Source: Chloroflexota bacterium (GTDB lineage: Bacteria > Chloroflexota > Anaerolineae > Promineifilales > Promineifilaceae). From it: a DNA stretch of 7,041 nucleotides. The stretch covers positions 1 through 7,041 of the forward strand of contig JAJRTP010000053.1 of the NCBI GenBank assembly GCA_024278255.1. The letters are read 5' to 3'. Shown one piece after another: positions 1 through 4,976 of the stretch (within the stretch, counting starts at the first letter, position 1; each line of letters starts with the position of its first letter). The notes beneath the pieces are model-generated. The model worked only from the letters and a program-made list of their open reading frames with translations. It was not told the DNA's origin and did not search any database. The position numbers were made by a program, and so were the translations under genes.

Positions 1-99
1 CAGTTGTCACCGCAACAAGCGGCCGAGTTAATTGTCAAACATCTTGATAATCGAACTCGTTCTCGTAAATCTCGGCTGAGAAAAGCTCTCAGCCCTTAA
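1..99 (+). CDS. C-terminal end of a gene entering from the left, possibly a short-chain dehydrogenase (partial)
   Basis: Frame 1 is open from the first base to a TAA at 97-99 and gives 32 residues. The part LSPQQAAELIVKHLDNR resembles the C-terminal helix of classical SDR oxidoreductases, where a 'SPE-x-AAELIV-x-ALE' segment followed by a basic stretch is common. The tail is rich in Arg and Lys and ends in ALSP. No catalytic motif lies inside the window, so the SDR assignment rests on this helix alone and is tentative. A hairpin overlaps the last codons. The gene is followed after only 6 nt by the open frame of a SnoaL-like remnant. Confidence 0.4.
   Translation, partial: QLSPQQAAELIVKHLDNRTRSRKSRLRKALSP
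74..94 (+). other. Perfect 8-bp hairpin overlapping the 3' end of the left-edge gene
   Basis: GGCTGAGA (74-81) pairs perfectly with TCTCAGCC (87-94) around a 5-nt loop, just before the TAA at 97-99. What follows is not a T-run, so a classical intrinsic terminator is not supported. It may protect a 3' end or be a weak terminator, or it may be incidental to the coding sequence. Confidence 0.4.
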
Positions 100-105
100 A
101 TCTAA

Positions 106-324
106 CATTGTCAAAGTACTTACCTGTTAATTTCCAATGCCCACGCAGACGGCAAGTTTTACGTTTTTACCAGCGGCACTTATAATGCCTCTCTGGAAAA
201 GCGGGACGGCCGTTGGACCATCACCCGTTGGTACATCGAAGTAGACGCTACAGCCCCCAAATCTACCATTCCCGACATCGCCGGCATCGAGTTCATCCCG
301 GATGACCGGCCAGAATGCGCATAA
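106..324 (+). pseudogene. C-terminal remnant of a SnoaL/NTF2-like domain protein
   Basis: The frame is open from 106 (after a TAA at 103-105) to a TAA at 322-324. From about 136 it reads like the end of a SnoaL/NTF2-like cone-fold domain: ADGKFYVFTSGTYNASLEKR, then DGRWTITRWYIEVDA. The pattern of an aromatic strand, 'G-x-Y-x-x-x-L-x-x-R-DGRW-x-I' and a final strand is typical of the last two or three strands of these small cyclase/isomerase-like or scavenging proteins. Family members are usually about 130-160 residues; here only about 60 recognisable residues exist. There is no ATG or GTG before the conserved part and no ribosome binding site, and the N-terminal half is not found in other frames of the preceding 130 bases. 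The 5' half seems to have been deleted, leaving the fragment directly behind the left-edge gene. The exact family and the deletion are inferences. Confidence 0.5.
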
Positions 325-363
325 ACACTCACAGGCAAAGCAACCCGGCGGAATTGTCTTGCC

Positions 364-369
364 AGGAGG
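364..369 (+). promoter_or_regulatory. Ribosome binding site that fixes the CoADR-rhodanese start
   Basis: AGGAGG lies 5 nt before the ATG at 375. An in-frame upstream ATG at 315 has no such site and would add 20 residues ahead of the FAD-binding strand, so 375 is the start chosen. Confidence 0.85.
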
Positions 370-374
370 ATACA

Positions 375-2069
375 ATGAGTAAGCGATATTTGATTGTAGG
401 CGGCGTGGCCGGCGGCGCGTCGGCCGCCGCCCGATTAAGAAGGTTAAACGAAGACGACCAAATCATCATGTTTGAAAAAGGGCCGCACGTCTCCTTTTCC
501 AATTGCAGCCTGCCCTATTACTTGAGCGGCGTGGTGAGCCGGGCGGAAAACCTGGTGCTGATGACGCCGGAAAAATTCCGCAAACAGTACAACATTGAAG
601 CGCGGATTAACCAGGAAGTCATCGCCATTGACCGGCGGAAAAAAGAAGTGACCGTCAAAAACCTGCTCACCGGCGAAATTTACCGGGAAGGTTACGACAA
701 ACTCATCCTCTCCCCCGGCGCCAGGCCAATCAAGCCGCCCATTCCCGGCATCGAAAAAGCCAACGTCTTCACCGTCAGAAACGTCGTAGATATCGAAAAA
801 TTACATAACGCCATCCGGGAAATCCAACCCACGCGCATTACCGTCGTGGGCGGCGGGTTTATTGGCATCGAAGTGGCCGAAAATCTGGTGGACGCGGGGT
901 ACACTGTGGCGTTGGTCGAAGCGCTGCCACAAGTGTTAGGCCAGTTTGACCTGGATATGGCGCAAATCCTGCATAAGGAACTCATTGACAGCGGCGTGGA
1001 ACTGACGGTGGCTGACCGGGTAGCCGCCTTTGACGCCAACGAAGTGATTCTGGAATCAGGCAAACGGTTTACCTCCGAGATCATTATTCTGTCTATTGGC
1101 GTCACGCCGGAAAACGAATTGGCTAAAGAGGCTGGCCTGAAAATTGGCAAAACGGGCGCAATCTGGGTAGACCACAATTACATTACCAGCGATCCTGACA
1201 TTTATGCCATTGGCGACGCCATCCAGGTTTACAACCCTATCATGCGTGATTATTTTACGTTGGCGTTGGCCGGGCCGGCGCAGCGGCAAGCCCGCGCTGT
1301 GGCCAATCACATCCACAACATTCCGGTGTTTTACCCCGGTTATATCGGCTCGTCGGTGGTCAAAGTATTCAATTATAATGCGGCCGCCACCGGCCTGAAC
1401 GAACATGCGCTGGCAAATCTGGACATCAATTATGATTTCGTCAAGATCGTGCCTAAAGACAAGGTCGGCCTGATGCCGGATTCGGAGGAACTGCACTTCA
1501 AAATCATCTTCGAGAAGCCGACCGGCCGCATTATCGGGGCGCAGGCTATCGGCCGGGGGAATGTGGACAAGCGGATTGACGTGATCGCCACCGCCATCGC
1601 CGCCAAAGCAACGGTAGATCATCTGACGTATCTGGAATTGTGCTACGCGCCCCCTTTTGGCACGGCCAAAGACGTGGTCAACATGGCCGGTTACGTGGCG
1701 TCCAACGTCCTGCATGGCACGTTCAAGCAGGTCAACATCACGGAAATACGGGGGCTGGTGGAACAGGGGGCGTTTATCCTGGACGTGCGGGAGCAGTATG
1801 AATGGGACGACGGCCATATCATTGGCGCGAAACACATTCCGCTTTCGGAACTGCGGGAGCGGCTGGACGAGATTCCCAGGGACGAGCCGGTTTACATTCA
1901 CTGCCGCTCCGGGCAGCGTTCCTACAATGCCTGTATGGCGCTGCAAAACCGGGGATACGATAATGTGTACAACATTGCCGGGGGGTACATCGGCCTCTGT
2001 TTTAATGAGTATTTTACGGATCAGATGACCGGCCGGAAACCCATCGTGACAGAATATGACTTTGAATAG
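375..2069 (+). CDS. FAD-dependent CoA-disulfide/persulfide reductase with C-terminal rhodanese domain
   Basis: This is a 564-residue flavoprotein of the pyridine nucleotide-disulfide oxidoreductase family, CoADR-rhodanese subtype. Characterised relatives reduce CoA disulfide, CoA persulfide or polysulfide with NAD(P)H in the cytoplasm. Visible motifs, in order: the N-terminal FAD Rossmann motif VGGVAGGASAAAR (8-20); the single redox cysteine Cys44 in SFSNCSLPYY; the NAD(P)H Rossmann motif VVGGGFIGIE (157-166); the second FAD motif DIYAIGDA (275-282); and the dimerisation domain with YAPPFGTAKD, whose Tyr424 fits the conserved active-site tyrosine that acts across the dimer in CoADR. The rhodanese domain covers about 453-552 with ILDVRE (Asp470, Arg472) and the catalytic loop HCRSGQRS (Cys510). 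Length and domain order match known CoADR-Rhd fusions of about 550-560 residues, and no key residue is missing. The likely reaction is transfer of sulfane sulfur to Cys510 and its release at Cys44 through bound CoA as H2S. It stands alone, separated from the next gene by a palindromic repeat. The family call is firm; the exact substrate is not shown by sequence. Confidence 0.93.
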   Translation: MSKRYLIVGGVAGGASAAARLRRLNEDDQIIMFEKGPHVSFSNCSLPYYLSGVVSRAENLVLMTPEKFRKQYNIEARINQEVIAIDRRKKEVTVKNLLTGEIYREGYDKLILSPGARPIKPPIPGIEKANVFTVRNVVDIEKLHNAIREIQPTRITVVGGGFIGIEVAENLVDAGYTVALVEALPQVLGQFDLDMAQILHKELIDSGVELTVADRVAAFDANEVILESGKRFTSEIIILSIGVTPENELAKEAGLKIGKTGAIWVDHNYITSDPDIYAIGDAIQVYNPIMRDYFTLALAGPAQRQARAVANHIHNIPVFYPGYIGSSVVKVFNYNAAATGLNEHALANLDINYDFVKIVPKDKVGLMPDSEELHFKIIFEKPTGRIIGAQAIGRGNVDKRIDVIATAIAAKATVDHLTYLELCYAPPFGTAKDVVNMAGYVASNVLHGTFKQVNITEIRGLVEQGAFILDVREQYEWDDGHIIGAKHIPLSELRERLDEIPRDEPVYIHCRSGQRSYNACMALQNRGYDNVYNIAGGYIGLCFNEYFTDQMTGRKPIVTEYDFE

Positions 2070-2081
2070 TCAGGGATGGTT

Positions 2082-2114
2082 CAAATTGCCCTTAAAAATT
2101 TGTAGGGCGATTTG
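2082..2114 (+). repeat. Hairpin directly downstream of the CoADR-rhodanese gene
   Basis: CAAATTGCCCT (2082-2092) pairs with AGGGCGATTTG (2104-2114) with one G-U wobble, around an 11-nt A/T-rich loop, starting 12 nt after the stop codon. No T-run follows, so it is at best a factor-dependent terminator or an mRNA 3' end stabiliser. Its right arm is also the left end of the larger palindrome that follows. Confidence 0.5.
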
Positions 2115-2263
2115 CGATTTGGCAAAGGGTGCATTTCATTTCGGTTGTAAAGCTCGTATTGCGTATTGCGTATTACGTATTCCTCTCTGGCTAAGCAATA
2201 CGCAATACGCAATACGGTAGCTTTCTCAACTCATTTGAAACACACCCTTTGGCAAATCACCCT
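2104..2263. repeat. About 160-bp imperfect palindrome with heptamer tandem repeats in its arms
   Basis: The core is a perfect 20-bp inverted repeat, 2155-2174 against 2197-2216, with a 22-nt loop. The left arm is made of four 7-mers (CGTATTG, CGTATTG, CGTATTA, CGTATTC; 2155-2182), and the right arm carries three reverse-complement copies. Outside it AAAGCT (2149-2154) pairs with AGCTTT (2219-2224) after a 2-nt bulge. Further out, GGGCGATTTG plus GGCAAAGGGTG (2105-2131, interrupted by a 7-nt duplication of CGATTTG) matches the reverse complement of 2243-2262 at 18 of 20 positions. The whole non-coding gap is therefore one nested palindrome. It has the look of a non-autonomous interspersed repeat (MITE- or REP-like) that could form a large RNA or DNA hairpin. 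No transposase or clear target duplication is seen. Confidence 0.75.
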
Positions 2264-2271
2264 GTATTTTT

Positions 2272-2276
2272 AGAGG
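2272..2276 (+). promoter_or_regulatory. Ribosome binding site selecting the ATG at 2285
   Basis: AGAGG lies 8 nt before ATG 2285 but only 2 nt before ATG 2279, so the second ATG is preferred. A TTG at 2249, also in frame, lies inside the palindrome and has no purine-rich site. Confidence 0.65.
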
Positions 2277-2284
2277 AAATGAAT

Positions 2285-3250
2285 ATGACAAATCAAGAAA
2301 CTGTACTGGTGACTGGCGGTTCGGGGCTGCTAGGAGCCGCGCTGGTTCACCAGCTTGTAGCCGAGGGGCGGGAAAAACCGGCCGTACTGGACATCAATCC
2401 CACTCCTACCCGCCTGGACGACGTGCGCGATCAGGTGGAATATATAGTTGGAGACGTGGGCGACCCTGACGTGCTGCATTCGGTCATTGGCAAGATACGG
2501 CCGTCAAAAATCTACCATTTTGCCGCCTACCTGGCCGAACCGTGCGAGAAGAATCCCCCGGAAGCGGTACGCATCAACGTGGACGGGTTTATGCACCTGC
2601 TGGAAGAAGCCCGGCGGTACGACGTGGGCCAGGTGCTTTTTTCCAGTTCGCTGAGTACTTACGGCCTGGATTTGGCAGATGATGAGATTTTAGATGACCG
2701 GACTTTGCAACGGCCGTTAAGCATGTACGGCGTCACCAAACTATTCGCCGAAGGCATGGGGCGGTTTTACAAGCGCAAATACGGCCTGGATTACCGGGGC
2801 ATCCGCTACCCGGCCATCGTCGGGCCAGGCGTCCGGGCCACAGGGTACATCACCTACACCTCAGCCATGATTGAATACTCAGCCAGGGGCAAGCCGTACA
2901 CCGTCACCATCGAACCCGGCACGCAAGTGCCGCTCATCCACGTGGAAGACGCAGCCCGCGCCATGATTGCGTTGGGGCGGGCGCCGGAGGAAAACGTCCA
3001 GACCCTCACCTATTTGATCAACGGCGTCCTGCCCGTGCCGACGGCCGGCGAAATGGCGGAAATAGTGCGGCAGCGCATCCCCGGCGCGCAGATTGATTTC
3101 CAGCCGGACCCGGCGCGCCAGGCCATCCTCAAACTGAGCGCCCGCCTCATTGACGACGCCTGCGCCCGCGAAGAATGGCATTGGCAGCCGGTGTATAATA
3201 CCTACGAGAAGCTCCTGGAATCGTATCTGGCAGAATTACAGGGGAAGTAA
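2285..3250 (+). CDS. Extended short-chain dehydrogenase/reductase (NAD-dependent epimerase/dehydratase family)
   Basis: This 321-residue protein has the size and motif order of an extended SDR. The nucleotide-binding motif is VLVTGGSGLLG (7-17), giving the GxxGxxG turn of a Rossmann fold. An Asp in LDIN after strand 2 suggests preference for NAD(H). The active site has FSSSLSTYG (119-127; catalytic Ser probably Ser122 by alignment with GalE) and the YxxxK pair Tyr148/Lys152 in MYGVTKLFAEG. IRYPAIVGPG follows as in this family. The C-terminal substrate domain contains DFQPDPARQAI, IDDACAREEWHWQP and a terminal helix, a pattern close to short-chain L-threonine 3-dehydrogenases and related epimerases, as is GKPYTVTIEPGTQVPLIHVEDAAR in two pieces earlier. 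The likely reaction is NAD-linked oxidation or epimerisation of a small hydroxyl compound in the cytosol; the substrate cannot be read. The DUF1254 gene starts 61 nt downstream with no terminator between, so the two are probably co-transcribed. The family call is firm; the TDH-like subtype is an inference. Confidence 0.85.
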   Translation: MTNQETVLVTGGSGLLGAALVHQLVAEGREKPAVLDINPTPTRLDDVRDQVEYIVGDVGDPDVLHSVIGKIRPSKIYHFAAYLAEPCEKNPPEAVRINVDGFMHLLEEARRYDVGQVLFSSSLSTYGLDLADDEILDDRTLQRPLSMYGVTKLFAEGMGRFYKRKYGLDYRGIRYPAIVGPGVRATGYITYTSAMIEYSARGKPYTVTIEPGTQVPLIHVEDAARAMIALGRAPEENVQTLTYLINGVLPVPTAGEMAEIVRQRIPGAQIDFQPDPARQAILKLSARLIDDACAREEWHWQPVYNTYEKLLESYLAELQGK

Positions 3251-3283
3251 AGGGAATAATCTTCGTTTGGGACCAAAGCCGCA

Positions 3284-3301
3284 GGGCGATTTGGCAAAAG
3301 G
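3284..3301. repeat. Partial copy of the 2104-2263 repeat next to the DUF1254 ribosome binding site
   Basis: GGGCGATTTGGCAAA (3284-3298) reproduces the outer arm of the upstream palindrome without its 7-nt internal duplication. Comparing CGATTTGGCAAAGGG (2115-2129) with 3287-3301 gives 14 identities of 15. The end of this copy runs into AGGAGG at 3299-3304. Confidence 0.6.
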
Positions 3302-3304
3302 AGG
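3299..3304 (+). promoter_or_regulatory. Ribosome binding site of the DUF1254 gene
   Basis: AGGAGG sits 7 nt before ATG 3312. This rules out the longer open frame that starts at 3150 inside the preceding gene. Confidence 0.85.
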
Positions 3305-3311
3305 AACAAAA

Positions 3312-4655
3312 ATGAGTGACAAGAATTTATCTTTAGCCGCAGAAGCGTGGATTTACGGCTACCCGCTGGTTTACAACATTCACGAGATGAATAACGCTAT
3401 TGCTGCGCCGGGGCTGTTTCACGCCCCGCTGAACGTTTTCGGCCACGCCCGCAAGCTGGCCGGGCCGGCAACCCGGTTTGTCAGCGTGAACAATGACACG
3501 CTGTACACGGTGGCCGTTGTGGACGTGAGCGAGGAGCCGCAGATATTGCATTTGCCGGATACACACGGCCGTTATTACGTGATGCAGTTTGTGGACGCCT
3601 GGACGAACAACTTCGCCTACCTCGGCCGGCGGGCCACCGGCACAGAGGAAGCGTTCTACCTGCTGGCCGGGCCGAACTGGACAGGCGACGTCCCCGAAGG
3701 CATCACCCTGCTGCGCGTGCCCACGGATGTGTTCGCCATTGTCGGCCGGTATGCTGTGGAGCAGACGGATGAAGACGTAACGGCCGTCAACGCCCTGCAA
3801 GACGCCACCTGGCTCACCCCCCTCTCCCGCTACCCGGAACCACCCGACAACAGCCAACGCCAAATCGGCGACCGCGACCCGTTCCCCTACGACCAGCGCG
3901 TCGGCGAAGAATTATTGTTCTGGGAAAAATTCCGCACCTGGATGAAACGATTCCCGCCCTCGCCGGCGGAGCAAGCCTTTGCCCAAAAGTTCGCTCCCCT
4001 CGGCCTGCTGGACGACGAAACGCCCTACGCCAGCCCGGCCGCCGGCCTGGCCGCCCAACTCCAAACGGCCGAAGAAGAAGCCAAAGCGTTCCTGGAAGCC
4101 AATTTGTCGCCAGGCGAACCGGTTAACGGCTGGCTGCTGGCGCCCCACATCTTCGATTACAATCTGGATCATTTCGGCATCGGCACAGACCCGGCGTGGG
4201 TTATCAAAGATCGGGCCACGGCGCACATCATCCGCGCCGTGGCCGCCCGCGTGGGGCTGTGGGGCAATCACGGCTACGAAGCCAACTACCTGCAAACCTA
4301 CGTAGACGACCAGGGTGAACCATTAACTGGCGAGCGTCAATACGTTCTGCACTTTGACACGCCGCCGCCGGTAGACGCCTTCTGGTCAATCACCATGTAT
4401 GACGTACCCAATTTCTATCTGGTCGCCAACCCCATCAACCGCTACTCCATCGGCGACCGCACGCCGGGCTTGCAATACGGCGCAGACGGCTCGCTGGACA
4501 TTTACATCCAGCGCGAATCACCCGGCCCGGATAAGGAAAGTAACTGGCTGCCGGCCCCGGACGGCCGTTTCCGCCCCATCCTGCGCGAATATACGCCCCG
4601 GCCTGAAGCGCTGGACGGCACGTGGGTTGTGTCACCCATACGCCGGGTAGACTAA
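3312..4655 (+). CDS. DUF1254/DUF1214 domain protein, apparently cytoplasmic
   Basis: The protein has 447 residues. The N-terminal part (about 8-160) carries the DUF1254 pattern: AAEAWIYGYPLVY (9-21), then SVNNDTLY with Asn60, Asn61, Asp62 and Tyr65, then GRYYVMQFVDAWTNNFAYLG, the RATGTE turn and LAGPNW. The C-terminal part (about 325-430) is DUF1214: YLQTYVDDQGEPL, DAFWSITMYDVPNFYLV (Phe357-Trp358), NRYSIGDRT and a tail ending in SPIRRVD. Both domains are in the usual order and the length is usual for the family. No reaction is established for it; annotations as hydrolase or esterase in databases are not supported by a visible catalytic motif. Many proteobacterial members are exported, but here the N-terminus (MSDKNLSLAAEAW) is polar and shows no signal peptide or lipobox, suggesting a cytosolic protein. 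It follows the SDR gene by 61 nt and is probably in the same transcript. Family identity is firm; the role is unknown. Confidence 0.88.
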   Translation: MSDKNLSLAAEAWIYGYPLVYNIHEMNNAIAAPGLFHAPLNVFGHARKLAGPATRFVSVNNDTLYTVAVVDVSEEPQILHLPDTHGRYYVMQFVDAWTNNFAYLGRRATGTEEAFYLLAGPNWTGDVPEGITLLRVPTDVFAIVGRYAVEQTDEDVTAVNALQDATWLTPLSRYPEPPDNSQRQIGDRDPFPYDQRVGEELLFWEKFRTWMKRFPPSPAEQAFAQKFAPLGLLDDETPYASPAAGLAAQLQTAEEEAKAFLEANLSPGEPVNGWLLAPHIFDYNLDHFGIGTDPAWVIKDRATAHIIRAVAARVGLWGNHGYEANYLQTYVDDQGEPLTGERQYVLHFDTPPPVDAFWSITMYDVPNFYLVANPINRYSIGDRTPGLQYGADGSLDIYIQRESPGPDKESNWLPAPDGRFRPILREYTPRPEALDGTWVVSPIRRVD

Positions 4656-4691
4656 AGCCAGCACACAAGGACACAAAGTAACCAACAACCA
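4656..4691. repeat. Short ACACAAGG/ACACAAAG tandem between DUF1254 gene and palindrome
   Basis: Two adjacent 8-mers, ACACAAGG (4663-4670) and ACACAAAG (4671-4678), lie just behind the DUF1254 stop codon. No hairpin with a T-run is visible, so no intrinsic terminator can be named for the upstream unit. The rest of the stretch up to the palindrome shows nothing. Confidence 0.4.
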
Positions 4692-4814
4692 TGATTGACT
4701 GACAAAACTTATAAAACCGCAGAGAACGCAGAGATCGCGGAGGTTTATACAGGAGAGAAAACGCCGCGCCCTCCGCGCTCTCCGCGGTAAAATCTGAGAT
4801 TTGTCAGTCAATCA
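4692..4814. repeat. 123-bp palindromic element with 15-bp terminal inverted repeats and 9-nt tandem repeats
   Basis: TGATTGACTGACAAA (4692-4706) and its exact reverse complement (4800-4814) bound the element. Inside, the left arm holds three 9-mers (CGCAGAGAA, CGCAGAGAT, CGCGGAGGT; 4718-4744). The right arm (about 4766-4788) holds the reverse complement of the same 9-nt period; 4716-4733 matches the reverse complement of 4771-4788 at 15 of 18 positions, all three differences being A/G. A perfect 8-bp pairing of CGCGGAGG (4736-4743) with 4770-4777 is an alternative fold. It has no coding capacity. The layout is that of a MITE-like non-autonomous element or a large structured intergenic repeat. 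No convincing target-site duplication flanks it. Confidence 0.75.
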
Positions 4815-4889
4815 GCCAACGAGTTGTTCTTTTTCTCGCTGATAGGCACCATCCTGGCGCGCAAGCTGCCGCAACGGAAACTAGTGTGA
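4791..4889 (+). pseudogene. Possible coding scrap abutting the palindrome (unrecognised)
   Basis: From 4791 (after a TAA at 4788-4790) to a TGA at 4887-4889 the frame is open. From 4815, exactly where the palindrome ends, it reads ANELFFFSLIGTILARK and then LPQRKLV. The short hydrophobic run followed by basic residues resembles the C-terminus of a membrane protein. There is no start codon or ribosome binding site, and the length is small enough for chance. I do not recognise a family. Confidence 0.2.
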
Positions 4890-4940
4890 ATGTGATAAAC
4901 AGGTTTGTTTCATTTCAGTATTCGGTGTTGTCTCCTGGTC

Positions 4941-4968
4941 ATGTCATCTCCTTTATTTTTGTTATAAT
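4941..4968 (+). promoter_or_regulatory. Sigma70-type promoter of the MalT-like regulator, placed for a leaderless mRNA
   Basis: A consensus -10 box TATAAT (4963-4968) is preceded after a 16-bp spacer by ATGTCA (4941-4946), 4 of 6 matches to TTGACA. Transcription would start near 4975, that is within a few bases of ATG 4977. No Shine-Dalgarno sequence precedes this ATG, and a TAA inside the -10 box (4965-4967) closes the frame upstream. This fits leaderless initiation. Confidence 0.55.
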
Positions 4969-4976
4969 TGCAATTT

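Noticed and set aside
127..375. 82-codon minus-strand frame over the SnoaL remnant and CoADR upstream region
   Set aside because: It is antisense to the recognisable SnoaL-like fragment and its start overlaps the CoADR start codon; the composition is not protein-like.
1056..1946. Long open frame on the minus strand (296 codons) within the CoADR-rhodanese gene
   Set aside because: It lies fully antisense to a gene with clear domains, has no recognisable protein features, and is the usual shadow frame in GC-rich coding DNA. The same holds for other antisense frames at 692-1177, 3333-3863, 3912-4295 and 5043-5528.
2082..2114. Intrinsic terminator of the CoADR-rhodanese gene
   Set aside because: The hairpin is good but is followed by CGATTTGG and not by a T-run, so only a structured 3' end can be claimed.
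2155..2216. CRISPR-like repeats
   Set aside because: The units are 7 bp, directly adjacent without spacers, and inverted between arms. This is a tandem repeat palindrome.
2249..2284. TTG start for the SDR at 2249
   Set aside because: It lies in the palindrome arm, has no ribosome binding site, and would add 12 residues ahead of a Rossmann strand that normally starts near residue 5.
4884..4900. CRP-like site (TGTGAATGTGATAAACA)
   Set aside because: The TGTGA half is present but the opposite half TCACA is missing, and it lies about 75 bp upstream of the start with no other support.
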